A DNA stretch of 64,000 nucleotides from Nonomuraea maritima. GTDB taxonomy: Bacteria > Actinomycetota > Actinomycetes > Streptosporangiales > Streptosporangiaceae. A program made the position numbers and the translations under genes. The DNA lies in contig NZ_FNFB01000018.1 of NCBI RefSeq assembly GCF_900100395.1, positions 86,941 to 150,940 on the forward strand. The letters are read 5' to 3'. The notes beneath the pieces were generated by a model that was given only the letters and a program-made list of their open reading frames with translations, did no database searches and was not told where the DNA came from. Of the stretch, positions 51,516 to 61,328 are shown piece after piece. Positions within the stretch are counted from its first letter, which is position 1; each line of letters begins with the position of its first letter.

Positions 51516-51767
51516 CTACGTCGCCGCGGGGGAGGACGTCGTCAGCCGGCCACGGCGGCGTTCCTCCGGGGTGAGACCGCCCCAGATTCCCTCGGCCTCA
51601 CCGGCGCTCAGGGCGTACGAGCGGCATTCGCGCAGCACCTGGCAGCCGGCGCAGACCGCCTTGGCCCGCGCCTCCTGCGCGGGGGTGGGCGCGAGAGGGA
51701 AGAAGAGGTCAGGGTCGCTGGACCTGCACGCGCCCCGGCGCAGCCAGCTGATCTCCTGCGTAGGCAT
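51516..51767 (-). CDS. WhiB-family iron-sulfur transcriptional regulator
   Basis: This 83-residue protein has four cluster Cys ligands (C14, C39, C42, C48 in C-x24-C-x2-C-x5-C). It also has the beta-turn GIWGGLTPEERR and a basic tail for DNA contact. Wbl proteins bind [4Fe-4S] and act with the principal sigma factor. Family membership is certain but which Wbl subclass is not. The ATG at 51767 has no strong ribosome site. The CPBP protease gene follows nine bases later. Confidence 0.95.
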   Translation of the reverse strand: MPTQEISWLRRGACRSSDPDLFFPLAPTPAQEARAKAVCAGCQVLRECRSYALSAGEAEGIWGGLTPEERRRGRLTTSSPAAT

Positions 51768-51838
51768 GCCTCCACCGTAGGGCGCGGGCCCTGCCCGGCA
51801 CATCATCCGTGGGGTGACTCCCGCCCGTCCGTACGGAC

Positions 51839-52489
51839 TCAGCAGGCTCCCACCCCTTGGCGATACCCCTTGACGAAGGCCGCCTGCCGTTGCTCCGCCG
51901 TACCGTGGGCGGCGGGGTCGAGCCAGTTGTCCGTCGGGTCGCCTGCCGCCTCCAGGCTGAGGAACAACTCGTCCTCGTCGCCCTCCTCGGCGCGCAGCGC
52001 GCCCGAGCCGACGAGCGCCGACAGCGTGCCGCCCGCGTAGCAGTCGGCCTGCAGCTCGGCCTGGACGTTCAGCGCGAAGCCGGTCGACAGCTGCGCCTGG
52101 ACGGCGTGCCCGAGCTCGTGCGGGACGATGACGTAGACCGAGCCGTCGCCCATCGCGTTCCACAGCGACTCCATCCACTGCTGGTCGTAGGCGATGAAGT
52201 GGCCGCGCGGGCAGTAGAACGCGTTCTCCGGCACCGACGGCTGGCCGCCGCACGAAGGCCCCGATTCGCCCGCGTACGGGATGAACGCCTCGATCGGCCG
52301 GTACGTGCCGCCGAGCTGCTGGAACTGCTGGGCCCAGAACTGCTCGCCCAGCGTGCGCGCCGCGCGCACGTCGTCCTCGAACGTGTCGGCCTCGCGGGTG
52401 TCCATGGACGGTCGCGGGGTGAGGCCGCAGGCGGCGAGCAGTAAGAGCACGAGGGCGGTGGCGAGGGCACGGGTCACGGTGTCAGACAT
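51839..52489 (-). CDS. Neutral zinc metallopeptidase lipoprotein
   Basis: This 216-residue protein has a lipobox LLAAC (C21) and the zinc motif HELGHAV (H124, E125, H128). The third-ligand region is ELQADCYAGG, as in the YpfJ-like neutral zinc metallopeptidase family. Cys residues in the middle and at the very end may form disulfides. It is anchored outside the membrane. The start lies eight bases inside the upstream GCS2 gene, so the two are co-expressed. Confidence 0.87.
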   Translation of the reverse strand: MSDTVTRALATALVLLLLAACGLTPRPSMDTREADTFEDDVRAARTLGEQFWAQQFQQLGGTYRPIEAFIPYAGESGPSCGGQPSVPENAFYCPRGHFIAYDQQWMESLWNAMGDGSVYVIVPHELGHAVQAQLSTGFALNVQAELQADCYAGGTLSALVGSGALRAEEGDEDELFLSLEAAGDPTDNWLDPAAHGTAEQRQAAFVKGYRQGVGAC

Positions 52490-53945
52490 CCCAGGTGTGG
52501 ACGGGGTCGTTGGTGTGCATGCGCGCGACGTAGTCGAGCGTCATGCCGCGCAGGGCGGCGTACCGGTCGCCGCCTCGGGCCCGTACGTTGGCCACCTGCC
52601 AGCTCGCGCCGGTGCGGCCGGTCAGGCAGCGGCCCTCGATGATCGACAGCAGCCGTTCCGCGACGGGACGGTCGACGCCCCACCGCCGCAGCCCCTCGTA
52701 CGCCAGGGGCAGCAGCCGCCGCAGGATCAGCTCGGGCGCCGGCACCTCGCCGAGCCCCGGCCAGTACAGCCGCGCGTCGAGCCCGTGCCGGGCCGCCGCG
52801 TTGAGGTTGTCCTCGGCGGCGCGGAACGACATCTGACTCCACACGGGCCGCTCCTCGTACGGCAGCACACGCATCAGACCGTAGTAGAAGGCGGAGTTGG
52901 CGGCGACGTCTGCCACCGACGGCCCGGCGGGCAGCACCCGGTTCTCCACGCGCAGGTGCGGCATGTCGTTCGCCACCGCGTACACGGGCCGGTTCCACCG
53001 GTAGATCGTGCCGTTGTGCAGGGTCAGCTCGTGCAGGTCGGGGACGCGGCCCCGGTCGACCTCCGCGCACGGGTCCTCGTCCACGCACAGGGGCAGCAGC
53101 GCGGGGTAGTAGCGGACGTTCTCCTCGAACAGGTCGAAGACACTGGTGATCCACCGCTCGCCGAACCACACGCGCGGCCGTACGCCCTGCGCCTTCAGCT
53201 CCGTCGGCCGCGTGTCCGTGGCCTGCTCGAACAGCGCGATCCTGGTCTCCCGCAGCAACTCCTTGCCGAAGAGGTACGGCGAGTTGGCGGCCACCGCCAC
53301 CTGGGCCCCGGCGATGGCCTGGGCGGCGTTCCAGTGGGCGGCGAACTCGTCCGGGCCGACCTGCAGGTGGAGTTGCACGCTCGTGCAGGCGGCCTCGGGC
53401 GCGACGCTGTCGGCGTGGGTGTCGAGGCGTTCCACGCCCTCGATGCACAGGTGCAGGTCCTCGCCGCGGGCGGCGAAGATCTGCTCGTTGAGCAGGCGGA
53501 AGCGAGGGTTGGCCGACAGGCTGCCCGGGCCGAGGTCGTCCTCGCAGAGCGTGGGCAGGATGCCGATCATGACCAGGTGGGCGCCGCGCGACCTGGCGCG
53601 GTCCTCGGCGTGGTTGAGGCGGGCCCGGATGTCGTTCTCCAGGCGGAGCATGCCGTCGCCGGACAGGCTCTGGGGCTCCAGGTTGATCTCGAGGTTGAAC
53701 TGGCCGAGCTCCGTCGCCCAGTCGGGACGGGCGATGGCGGCGAGGACCTCGGCGTTGCGCATGACAGGCTCGCCGATCGCGTCCACGATGTTGAGCTCGA
53801 TCTCCAGGCCGGCCAGCGGGGCCTCGGGGGCGAAGCGGGACTCGCGCAGCATCTGGGCGAGGACATCGAGGCATCGATGCACTTTTTCGCGATATTTACG
53901 GCGATCGTCCTTGCTGAACGCCACCGCTGGCACATCCCTGCCCAT
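52482..53945 (-). CDS. Glutamate-cysteine ligase family protein (GCS2)
   Basis: This 487-residue protein starts at the ATG at 53945. The ATP/Mg-binding GLEIELNIVDAIGEPVM, ELGQFNLEINLEPQSL and later HLCIEGV and NLNAAARHGLDARLYW match GCS2 enzymes. In actinomycetes this superfamily includes EgtA-type ligases making gamma-glutamyl-cysteine, but other amino-acid ligases share the fold. Substrate is unassigned. It is the first gene of a pair with the zinc peptidase. Confidence 0.87.
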   Translation of the reverse strand: MGRDVPAVAFSKDDRRKYREKVHRCLDVLAQMLRESRFAPEAPLAGLEIELNIVDAIGEPVMRNAEVLAAIARPDWATELGQFNLEINLEPQSLSGDGMLRLENDIRARLNHAEDRARSRGAHLVMIGILPTLCEDDLGPGSLSANPRFRLLNEQIFAARGEDLHLCIEGVERLDTHADSVAPEAACTSVQLHLQVGPDEFAAHWNAAQAIAGAQVAVAANSPYLFGKELLRETRIALFEQATDTRPTELKAQGVRPRVWFGERWITSVFDLFEENVRYYPALLPLCVDEDPCAEVDRGRVPDLHELTLHNGTIYRWNRPVYAVANDMPHLRVENRVLPAGPSVADVAANSAFYYGLMRVLPYEERPVWSQMSFRAAEDNLNAAARHGLDARLYWPGLGEVPAPELILRRLLPLAYEGLRRWGVDRPVAERLLSIIEGRCLTGRTGASWQVANVRARGGDRYAALRGMTLDYVARMHTNDPVHTWDV

Positions 53946-54050
53946 ATCACGAAATGTCGCACGCCGCAGCCTCCGAAGCCAGACCCAGGACGGAAACCGG
54001 ACGCCCCCGTGAAACACCCGATACCGGCACCCGTGCGGGGGAGCCCGCGG

Positions 54051-54252
54051 CGTACGGCGGAAGCCCCGCCCCGTGACAAGAGGCCGCGGCCCGCGCCCGT
54101 ACCGCGAAGGGCCCCACGCCACCCCGTGACAAGGACCCTGCGCCCGTACCGCGAAGAACCCTCGCCACGCCGGAACGCCGCGGCACCGTGCCCCCGTACA
54201 GCGAGCAACCCCGCCACGCGAGAACGCCGCGGCGCCCCCCCGTACGGCGAAA
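54051..54252. repeat. Degenerate 46-50-bp tandem array in intergenic DNA
   Basis: The word CGTAC-x-GCG(A/G)A recurs at 54051, 54098, 54145, 54195 and 54241 (spacing 47, 47, 50, 46). It is usually followed by AAG/CCCC and a CGCCACGC-like stretch. The 353-base gap 53946-54298 between the GCS2 gene and the LppX-like gene holds this array and then a terminator, and no gene that I can support. Confidence 0.6.
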
Positions 54253-54254
54253 AG

Positions 54255-54282
54255 CCCTTCCCCGCCGGGCGGCGGGGAAGGG
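54255..54282 (-). terminator. Intrinsic terminator of the LppX-like gene
   Basis: A 12-bp perfect stem (CCCTTCCCCGCC / GGCGGGGAAGGG) with a GGGC loop is followed on the minus strand by GCTTTT. It lies 17 bases after the stop of the secreted protein gene at 54299. Confidence 0.88.
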
Positions 54283-54298
54283 CCGATCGGTCAGGACG

Positions 54299-55174
54299 TC
54301 AGTCGGCGAGGCTGCCGAGCGGGATCTGCAGACGCGGGATCTCCGTCTCGCCGTCGGCCATCTTGTCGGCGACGGACGTCGTCGGCGCCTTGATGGAGAC
54401 CTTGGAGCCCCAGCCGGAGTAGGTGGTGTCCACGCTCAAGGTGCCCTGCCCGCCTTCGCCGATCAGCAGCGACATCGGGTACGTCGACACGAGCCTGGTC
54501 GGCAGGCCCTTCTTGTCGACGGTGAGCCGCCAGGAGATGGAGACCTTCGACTTGGGGTTGACCATGCCGCGCCAGGACGACTGCAGCCACGGCGAGGCCT
54601 TCCACAGGGCGTTCACCGAGACCTTGCCCGCGTAGCCGTTGCTCGTGGGCTTGGCGCCCTTGAGCAGGGTCTTCAGCGTGCCGGTCTCGGCCGCGTTGAT
54701 GGGCTGGCCGTACATGCCCATGACGCCGCCGGCCGGCCCGTTGGGAGCCTTGAACCAGGTCTGGCCCTCGGGCAGCAGCACCGACCACATGTTGCCGGAC
54801 ATGTACGCCGTGCTGCCGACCCTGATCGTGTGCTCGGGCTTGGCGATGGCCCGCATCATCTCGCCCAGCTCGCTGTCGCCCAGGACGTCCTCGATCTGGT
54901 CGAGATCCTTGGACGTGATGTTCATCTTGGCGGTGATGTCGGAGGCGGCGATGCCCGACTTGCCGGCCTGCAGGGTGCCGGACCGGCGCGTGAAGATCTG
55001 CCTGTCGCCGTCCACCGCGACCGTCGTGCGCTCGGTGAACTTCACACCCTTGCCGGCGGTGAACGTCTTCTTCACCGCGACCACGGGGTTCTTGGGGGCG
55101 GCGGCCATCGCCGGGGTGGCGGTCGCCAGGGCGGCGGTCGTGGCTAACGCCACGCCCGTCAGGATGCGCTTCAT
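54299..55174 (-). CDS. LppX/LprG-like secreted protein
   Basis: This 291-residue protein has a signal peptide with a TPAMAA cleavage region and no lipobox Cys. The mature part has alternating strands typical of the LppX_LprAFG / LolA-like fold: FTERTTVAVDGDRQIFTR, then NMWSVLLPEGQTWFK and VSISWRLTVDKKGLPTRLV. Related proteins carry lipids across the envelope. The ATG at 55174 is preceded by AAAGGAAAAA. A short upstream reading frame with a good ribosome site lies in its leader, and a strong terminator follows. Confidence 0.85.
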   Translation of the reverse strand: MKRILTGVALATTAALATATPAMAAAPKNPVVAVKKTFTAGKGVKFTERTTVAVDGDRQIFTRRSGTLQAGKSGIAASDITAKMNITSKDLDQIEDVLGDSELGEMMRAIAKPEHTIRVGSTAYMSGNMWSVLLPEGQTWFKAPNGPAGGVMGMYGQPINAAETGTLKTLLKGAKPTSNGYAGKVSVNALWKASPWLQSSWRGMVNPKSKVSISWRLTVDKKGLPTRLVSTYPMSLLIGEGGQGTLSVDTTYSGWGSKVSIKAPTTSVADKMADGETEIPRLQIPLGSLAD

Positions 55175-55914
55175 GCGGTGTTTTTCCTTTTGTCGAGTGA
55201 AAGAGCTGGTGTTCCTTGGCAAGGCCGGCGTACGGCCTCGCGCTCATCGCGTGAGGCGATTACGGGACGCGGCCGAGCGGACTCGAAGAGCCATGGAGAA
55301 TCTCCTCCGGCGGCGGGCTTTCCTGCCGCCGGAACGTCGTTGTCGAGTACCAGACCAAAGGCGGCGCTTTCGTCACGCCCCAGTCGCTGAGCGTGTCTTC
55401 CGTGCTCCTCGGCGGTGAATCGTCCCGGGTCGCCCCCGTTGCTTCCGGCGTGACAGCGCATATTCGCGGCGCCCGCACCCGTTCTCGGGCATGGCGGCGT
55501 CGGCGGTCATGAACGACCGTCGATGCCGGAGCCGCGGCAATTCGCGTCATGCGTTTCCTTCGCCGGAAATGGAGAGCGGCGCAAGCCTGCCATTGGAAGA
55601 TCACGACCATATATCGAGTACGGGGCGCATGGCGGGTTATTTGTGCTTTTTTCGTGCATGCCCGACATGGGTGGTGAGATCAGCGTCACAGAGTGGAAGA
55701 ACCGCGACCCGATGACCGGGGAGGGTCAAGCTTCGGGCTAGGCTTCACTGGCGGAAACGCCCGGCACGCACGGGGTTGCCCGGGCCGTCGAACATCAGTC
55801 GGATAAGCAGGGAGCGAACCCGACGGAGCGAGCAGAGCGGAACGCCTGAACGGCGAGGCGGTCCGCGGCGCGAGCGAGGAGGGCGAGCGACCACATGGAA
55901 GAGGACGGACCCTC
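55175..55914. other. 740-base intergenic region between LppX-like gene and sucC
   Basis: No substantial gene is supported here: the open frames lack ribosome sites and family features. It contains the candidate 16-residue leader frame at 55244-55294. An AT-rich zone at about 55600-55655 (ATATAT and a T6 run) may hold promoters. A GC-rich leader of sucC runs from about 55740. Confidence 0.6.
55244..55294 (-). CDS. Candidate 16-residue leader peptide upstream of the LppX-like gene
   Basis: The frame ATG to TGA codes the basic peptide MALRVRSAASRNRLTR, with AGGAG seven bases before the ATG. It lies 70 bases upstream of the LppX-like start on the same strand. Several of its codons are Arg. It may be an upstream peptide influencing translation of the gene downstream, or chance. 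Confidence 0.35.
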   Translation of the reverse strand: MALRVRSAASRNRLTR

Positions 55915-57096
55915 GTGGACCTGTTCGAACATCAGGCGAAGGAGTTCTTCGCCGACTACGGCATCCCGGTGCCACGCGGCATCGTCGCCCACACGGTTGA
56001 GGAGGTGCGGGCGGCAGCCGAGCAGCTGACCGGCCGCGTCGTGGTCAAGGCCCAGGTCAAGACCGGTGGCCGGGGCAAGGCCGGCGGCGTGAAGGTGGCC
56101 GACGACGCCGCCGACGCCGTGGCCAAGGCCGAGGCCATCCTCGGCATGGACATCAAGGGCCACACGGTCCACAAGGTGCTTGTGGAGGAGGCCAGCGCGA
56201 TCGCGGAGGAGTACTACTTCTCCTTCCTGCTCGACCGCGCCAACCGTACGTTCCTCGCGATCTGCTCCGCCTCGGGCGGCATGGACATCGAAGAGGTCGC
56301 CCACAGCGCGCCCGAGAAGGTCGCCAAGGTGCCCGTCTCGGCGCTGACCGGTGTCGACCGCGCCAAGGCCCGCGAGATCGCGCAGGCCGGCGGCCTGCCC
56401 GACAAGGCGATCGAGGGCGCCGCCGAGCTCATCGAGAAGCTCTGGTGCTGCTTCGTCGACGAGGACGCCACGCTCGTCGAGGTCAACCCGATGATCCTGT
56501 CCGCCGACGGCCAGGTGAAGGCCCTCGACGGCAAGGTCACGCTCGACGACAACGCCTCCTTCCGCCAGGCCGAGCACGAGGCGCTGGCCGACAAGGCCGC
56601 CGAGGACCCGCTCGAGGCCAAGGCCAAGGAGAAGGACCTCAACTACGTCAAGCTCGACGGCGACGTCGGCATCATCGGCAACGGCGCCGGCCTGGTCATG
56701 TCCACGCTCGACGTGGTCGCGTACGCGGGCGAGCAGTTCCCCGGCAAGCCGTCGCCCGCCAACTTCCTCGACATCGGCGGCGGCGCCTCGGCCGAGGTCA
56801 TGGCCGCGGGCCTGGAGATCATCCTCTCCGACCCGAGCGTCAAGTCGATCTTCGTGAACGTCTTCGGCGGCATCACCGCCTGCGACGCCGTCGCCAACGG
56901 CATCGTCTCGGCGTTCAAGCTCCTCGAGAGCCGCGGCGAGGCCGTCTCCCACCCGCTGGTGGTGCGCCTCGACGGCAACAACGCCCAGCTCGGGCGGCAG
57001 ATCCTGGCCGACGCCGCGCTTCCGCGCGTCGAGCTGGTAGACACGATGGACGAAGCGGCCAAGCGTGCCGCCGAGCTCGCTGCGGTAGGTGCGTGA
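55915..57096 (+). CDS. sucC: Succinyl-CoA synthetase beta subunit
   Basis: This 393-residue ATP-grasp subunit starts with LFEHQAKEFFADYGIPVPRG. It has VVKAQVKTGGRGKAGGVK, EVNPMILSADG and the power-helix region NVFGGITACDAVANGIV. With SucD it converts succinyl-CoA to succinate with nucleoside triphosphate formation in the citric-acid cycle. The GTG at 55915 is preceded by AGAGGAC. sucD follows after three bases. Confidence 0.96.
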   Translation: MDLFEHQAKEFFADYGIPVPRGIVAHTVEEVRAAAEQLTGRVVVKAQVKTGGRGKAGGVKVADDAADAVAKAEAILGMDIKGHTVHKVLVEEASAIAEEYYFSFLLDRANRTFLAICSASGGMDIEEVAHSAPEKVAKVPVSALTGVDRAKAREIAQAGGLPDKAIEGAAELIEKLWCCFVDEDATLVEVNPMILSADGQVKALDGKVTLDDNASFRQAEHEALADKAAEDPLEAKAKEKDLNYVKLDGDVGIIGNGAGLVMSTLDVVAYAGEQFPGKPSPANFLDIGGGASAEVMAAGLEIILSDPSVKSIFVNVFGGITACDAVANGIVSAFKLLESRGEAVSHPLVVRLDGNNAQLGRQILADAALPRVELVDTMDEAAKRAAELAAVGA

Positions 57097-57099
57097 CCC

Positions 57100-57975
<876 letters not shown>

Positions 57976-57987
57976 GCACCCCTGCGA

Positions 57988-58021
57988 AAAGCCCCGTGCG
58001 GCCCTCGCCGTACGGGGCTTT
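57988..58021 (+). terminator. Terminator after sucCD
   Basis: A 14-base stem with one G-U pair (AAAGCCCCGTGCGG / CCGTACGGGGCTTT) and a CCCTCG loop starts 12 bases after the sucD stop. The trailing T-run is short and built into the stem. Confidence 0.75.
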
Positions 58022-58105
58022 CGCGCGTCTTGGGGGGCACAAAGTAGGCGGAGGGCGGCGCGTCAACCAAGCGCCGGTCGGGAAAGATTGAGAAAATCGC
58101 CTACT

Positions 58106-59737
58106 GTGACGGCGATTCTCGACCAGTTGCGTACCGCCCCCCGGTCAATGCTCGGCAAGATCCCCGGGGCCTCGAGCGACCACGACGACGCGAGACGGCC
58201 GTTGCCGGTGTCGGGCATGCTGGCCGCCGCCGCCACGCTCGGCGTCGGCCTGGCCGCCCTCACCACCCTCACCCTGGTCGGCTGGATCGCCGCGCCCAGC
58301 GGCGCCCTCGGCGCCGGGCTGCCCGGCGTCTTCCGTACGGCGGCGCAGCTCTGGCTGGCCGCCCACCACGCCGGGTTCGCGATCTCCGGCGGACGCGTCG
58401 GCCTGCTGCCGCTCGGGCTCATGATCCTGCCCGCCGTGCTGCTCTACCGCGCCGGCCGCTGGATGGCCCGCGACGCCGACCTGCGGCTGCGACTGCCCGC
58501 CCGGCTGCCGAAGAACAGCCCGAAGGAGCAGGCCGACGCCCGCCGCCGGGCGCAGCTCGTCCTCGTGGTGCAGGCCGGGGTGTCGCTGGCGGCGCCGTAC
58601 GCGCTGCTGGCGGGGTTGATCGCGATCGTGGCGAGCAACGAGGTGACCCAGCCGTTCATCGGCGAGGCGCTGCTCAGCCACTTCCTGCTGGCGTTCCTCG
58701 CGGGGTCGCTGGCCACGGCGCGGATGATCGGGCCGTGGCGCATCATGCTGCGGCTGCTGCCCGAACGCGTGCGCGCCCTCACGGTCGGCACGGCGGTCGC
58801 CACGGCGGTGCTCCTCGTGGCCGGGCTCGTGCTCGTGCTGGTCGCGGTGGTCCTGAACTTCGGGCAGGTCAGGGAGCTGTCGGAGGTGCTGTCGCCCGGG
58901 TTCGTGGGCGGCGTGCTGCTGGTGCTGCTGCAGCTGCTCTACCTGCTCAACACCGTCGTCTGGGCGATGTCCTACATCGCCGGGCCCGGCTTCGCCATCG
59001 GCGCCGACACGCTGGTCGCGCCCACGGGGGTGCAGCTCGGCACGGTGCCGAGCCTGCCGCTGTTCGGGGCGCTGCCGGAGAGCGGCACGGTGCCGGTCTG
59101 GATGATGGCGGTGATCGCGCTGCCGTTCGCCGCCGGGGCCGCGGCGGGCGTGCTCGTGGCGCGCATCGCGCCGTCGCCGTCGTACGAGGCCGCGCCGCTG
59201 TGGGGGTTCCTCACCGGCGTCTCGACCGGGCTCGTGGCCGGGGTGCTGGCGGCCCTGTCGGGCGGGCCCATCGGCGGGGGACGGCTGGCGACCGTCGGGC
59301 CGTCCCCGTGGGAGGTGGCGGTGTCGGTGGCTCTGGAGGTCGGCGTGGCCGCCGGCATCTCGGCGGGCGTCACCAACCTGCTGCTGCTCAACAAGCGCGC
59401 CCGGGTGCCCCTCGACAAGGCCGCCGCCCCTGTACGGAAGGCCGGCGCGGCGCTCGCCAAGGCGGCGAGCAAGGTCGGCCTCGCCGAGTCGGACCCGCGG
59501 CCGTTGCCCGGCCACTGGATGGACGCCACCGAGGCCGACACGCAGGAGATCCCGGTCATCAGGGACGACTGGCAGGACGAGCACGCCTCGGCGGAGGCCG
59601 AGACCCTCGCCCAGGCCCGGCCGCGCCCGGAACAGCCGGGACCGGCCGGCCCGCCGCGCCGGGACATCGTCGACGAGTCCGACGACCGCGGCGGCCACGT
59701 GATCTACCTCGACCCGTACGCCTGGGACCGCGACTGA
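58106..59737 (+). CDS. DUF6350-like polytopic membrane protein
   Basis: This 543-residue protein has about 12 hydrophobic helices with a short cytoplasmic loop (DLRLRLPARLPKNSPKEQ) after the third. A hydrophilic C-terminal tail of about 100 residues ends HVIYLDPYAWDRD. The position between sucCD and purN-purH is typical for this family in actinomycetes. No function is established. The GTG at 58106 has no ribosome site, so the transcript may be leaderless. Confidence 0.85.
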   Translation: MTAILDQLRTAPRSMLGKIPGASSDHDDARRPLPVSGMLAAAATLGVGLAALTTLTLVGWIAAPSGALGAGLPGVFRTAAQLWLAAHHAGFAISGGRVGLLPLGLMILPAVLLYRAGRWMARDADLRLRLPARLPKNSPKEQADARRRAQLVLVVQAGVSLAAPYALLAGLIAIVASNEVTQPFIGEALLSHFLLAFLAGSLATARMIGPWRIMLRLLPERVRALTVGTAVATAVLLVAGLVLVLVAVVLNFGQVRELSEVLSPGFVGGVLLVLLQLLYLLNTVVWAMSYIAGPGFAIGADTLVAPTGVQLGTVPSLPLFGALPESGTVPVWMMAVIALPFAAGAAAGVLVARIAPSPSYEAAPLWGFLTGVSTGLVAGVLAALSGGPIGGGRLATVGPSPWEVAVSVALEVGVAAGISAGVTNLLLLNKRARVPLDKAAAPVRKAGAALAKAASKVGLAESDPRPLPGHWMDATEADTQEIPVIRDDWQDEHASAEAETLAQARPRPEQPGPAGPPRRDIVDESDDRGGHVIYLDPYAWDRD

Positions 59738-59834
59738 CGCATTCCCGCGCGGAAACGAAGATCGTCAGCCCGGGTTCCCTGGGGTGTCGGCTTCCCGTAA
59801 CCGAGCGGAAGCGGGCGGGGAAGACAGTCGGCAC

Positions 59835-60797
59835 ATGCGTAATGTGCTTCTCACCACCGCCATGGTCGCCGCGTCCCTGACCGCCGGTGTCGTCGCGCCC
59901 GGTGTGGCCTCCGCCGCCGGCCAGGGCCCCTCCTTCACCTTCGCCCTGCTCGGCGACACCCCCTATGGCCAGGCGCAGGAGGCGGCGTTCCCTCGCCTGG
60001 TCGCGGACGTCAACGCCGACGACGACGTGCGGCTCGTCATGCACGCGGGCGACGTCAAGAGCGGCTCCACCTCGTGCGACGACGCCCACCTGACCGCGAC
60101 GAAGGGGCTCTACGAGACCTTCGAGGACCCCTTCGTGCTGACCCCCGGCGACAACGACTGGACCGACTGCCACCGCACCGCGGCCGGTGGGTTCCTGCCG
60201 ACGGAGCGGCTCGAAGCGATGCGCCGCATCTTCTACCCGGTGCCCGGCCGCACCCTCGGCGTCCACGAGATGAAGGTCGAGACCCAGGCCCGCGACCGTG
60301 ACCACGGCGACTACGTCGAGAACGTGCGCTTCACCGAGAAGCGGGTCGTCTTCGCCACCGTGCACGTGGTCGGCAGCTCCAACGGCCTGGCCCCGTGGGA
60401 CCAGCTGCCCGGCGGCGACCGGCCCGAGCTCCGGCTCGCGGAGTACGAGGCGCGCAAGGCCGCCGCGCTCGACTGGATCGACCAGACCTTCGACGCGGCC
60501 GAGCGTGAGCACGCCCCCGGCGTGCTGCTCCTGCTGCAGGCCGAGCCCACGGCGAGCGACGGCTTCACCGAGATCCGCGAGCGCATCCTCGAGCGCTCCC
60601 GCGCGTACGGCAAGCCGGTGCTTCTCGTGCACGGCGACGAGCACGTCCAGGAGGCCGAGCCGCACTACGCGGGCGTGCCCAACCTGACCCGGCTGGAGAC
60701 GTTCGGCGACACCGCGAGCCAGTGGCTGAGCGTCACGGTCAAGCCGAAGTCGCCCGAGGTCTTCTCCTGGGTGCAGCGGATCGTACCCGCGGCCTGA
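59835..60797 (+). CDS. Secreted calcineurin-like metallophosphoesterase
   Basis: This 320-residue protein has a signal peptide ending VASAAG, then metallophosphoesterase blocks: FALLGDTPYG, VMHAGDVKSG, TPGDNDWTDC and LVHGDEHV. These supply the usual Asp/His/Asn metal ligands. It would cleave a phosphoester outside the membrane; the substrate is not known. The ATG at 59835 is chosen because the signal peptide starts there and GGGGAAG lies upstream. Confidence 0.87.
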   Translation: MRNVLLTTAMVAASLTAGVVAPGVASAAGQGPSFTFALLGDTPYGQAQEAAFPRLVADVNADDDVRLVMHAGDVKSGSTSCDDAHLTATKGLYETFEDPFVLTPGDNDWTDCHRTAAGGFLPTERLEAMRRIFYPVPGRTLGVHEMKVETQARDRDHGDYVENVRFTEKRVVFATVHVVGSSNGLAPWDQLPGGDRPELRLAEYEARKAAALDWIDQTFDAAEREHAPGVLLLLQAEPTASDGFTEIRERILERSRAYGKPVLLVHGDEHVQEAEPHYAGVPNLTRLETFGDTASQWLSVTVKPKSPEVFSWVQRIVPAA

Positions 60798-60808
60798 CCC
60801 TCTCCGAC

Positions 60809-60840
60809 AGCCCTGACTCCGACCGGTCGGGGTCAGGGCT
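60809..60840. terminator. Bidirectional hairpin between convergent genes
   Basis: A 14-base stem with one T-G mismatch (AGCCCTGACTCCGA / TCGGGGTCAGGGCT) and a CCGG loop lies 11 bases after the phosphoesterase stop. It overlaps the end of the convergent small membrane protein gene. There is no T-tract. Confidence 0.65.
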
Positions 60841-61252
60841 GGACGGTGCCGAGCATCTCCAGCACGTCGGGCGGGAGCTTGCGCTCGGCCGACTGCCGGA
60901 ACTCGGCGAAGCACTCACCCTGGGACGACACCGTGCCGGCGCCCTTCATGCACTCCTGGTAGGCGGAGTACTCGTCCATGAGGTAGACCTGCATGGCGGT
61001 GGCGGCGGTCGACAGGAACAACGCGATCGACGAGACGATGATGCCGCCGAAGGCGACGCCCGTGGGCTTGCCCTCGCCCTTGAGCAGGGGGACCGCCCTG
61101 ACGCCCGCCATGAGCGCGAACAGCGCCATCACCAGCCCCGCGAGGGGCAGCATGAACGTCATGGCGAGCGCTGCGATGGCCAACCAGATCGCTCGGCGCC
61201 CTGCGGAGTCCGCGGGCTGCTGGCCTGCCGGCGCCTGCACCGGTGTCGACAC
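60833..61252 (-). CDS. Small DUF4190-like membrane protein
   Basis: This 139-residue protein has two helix groups (RRAIWLAIAALAMTFMLPLA and GVAFGGIIVSSIALFLS) and a cytoplasmic N-terminus rich in Pro/Gln/Ala. A C-terminal domain of about 40 residues has two Cys (YQECMKGAG, GECFAEFR) that could pair outside the membrane. The start is the GTG at 61252 with GGAGG five bases upstream. Function unknown. Confidence 0.8.
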   Translation of the reverse strand: MSTPVQAPAGQQPADSAGRRAIWLAIAALAMTFMLPLAGLVMALFALMAGVRAVPLLKGEGKPTGVAFGGIIVSSIALFLSTAATAMQVYLMDEYSAYQECMKGAGTVSSQGECFAEFRQSAERKLPPDVLEMLGTVQP

Positions 61253-61328
61253 CTGACCTCCTCTGCGTCGCCGGACGAGGAACGGATACCCTGTGACCCC
61301 CACCCTGTTTCCTCTGTGGAGAGTGCGC

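Noticed and set aside
55175..55740. Overlapping 60-116-residue frames in the gap before sucC
   Set aside because: None has a ribosome site, family motif or normal third-position G+C bias.
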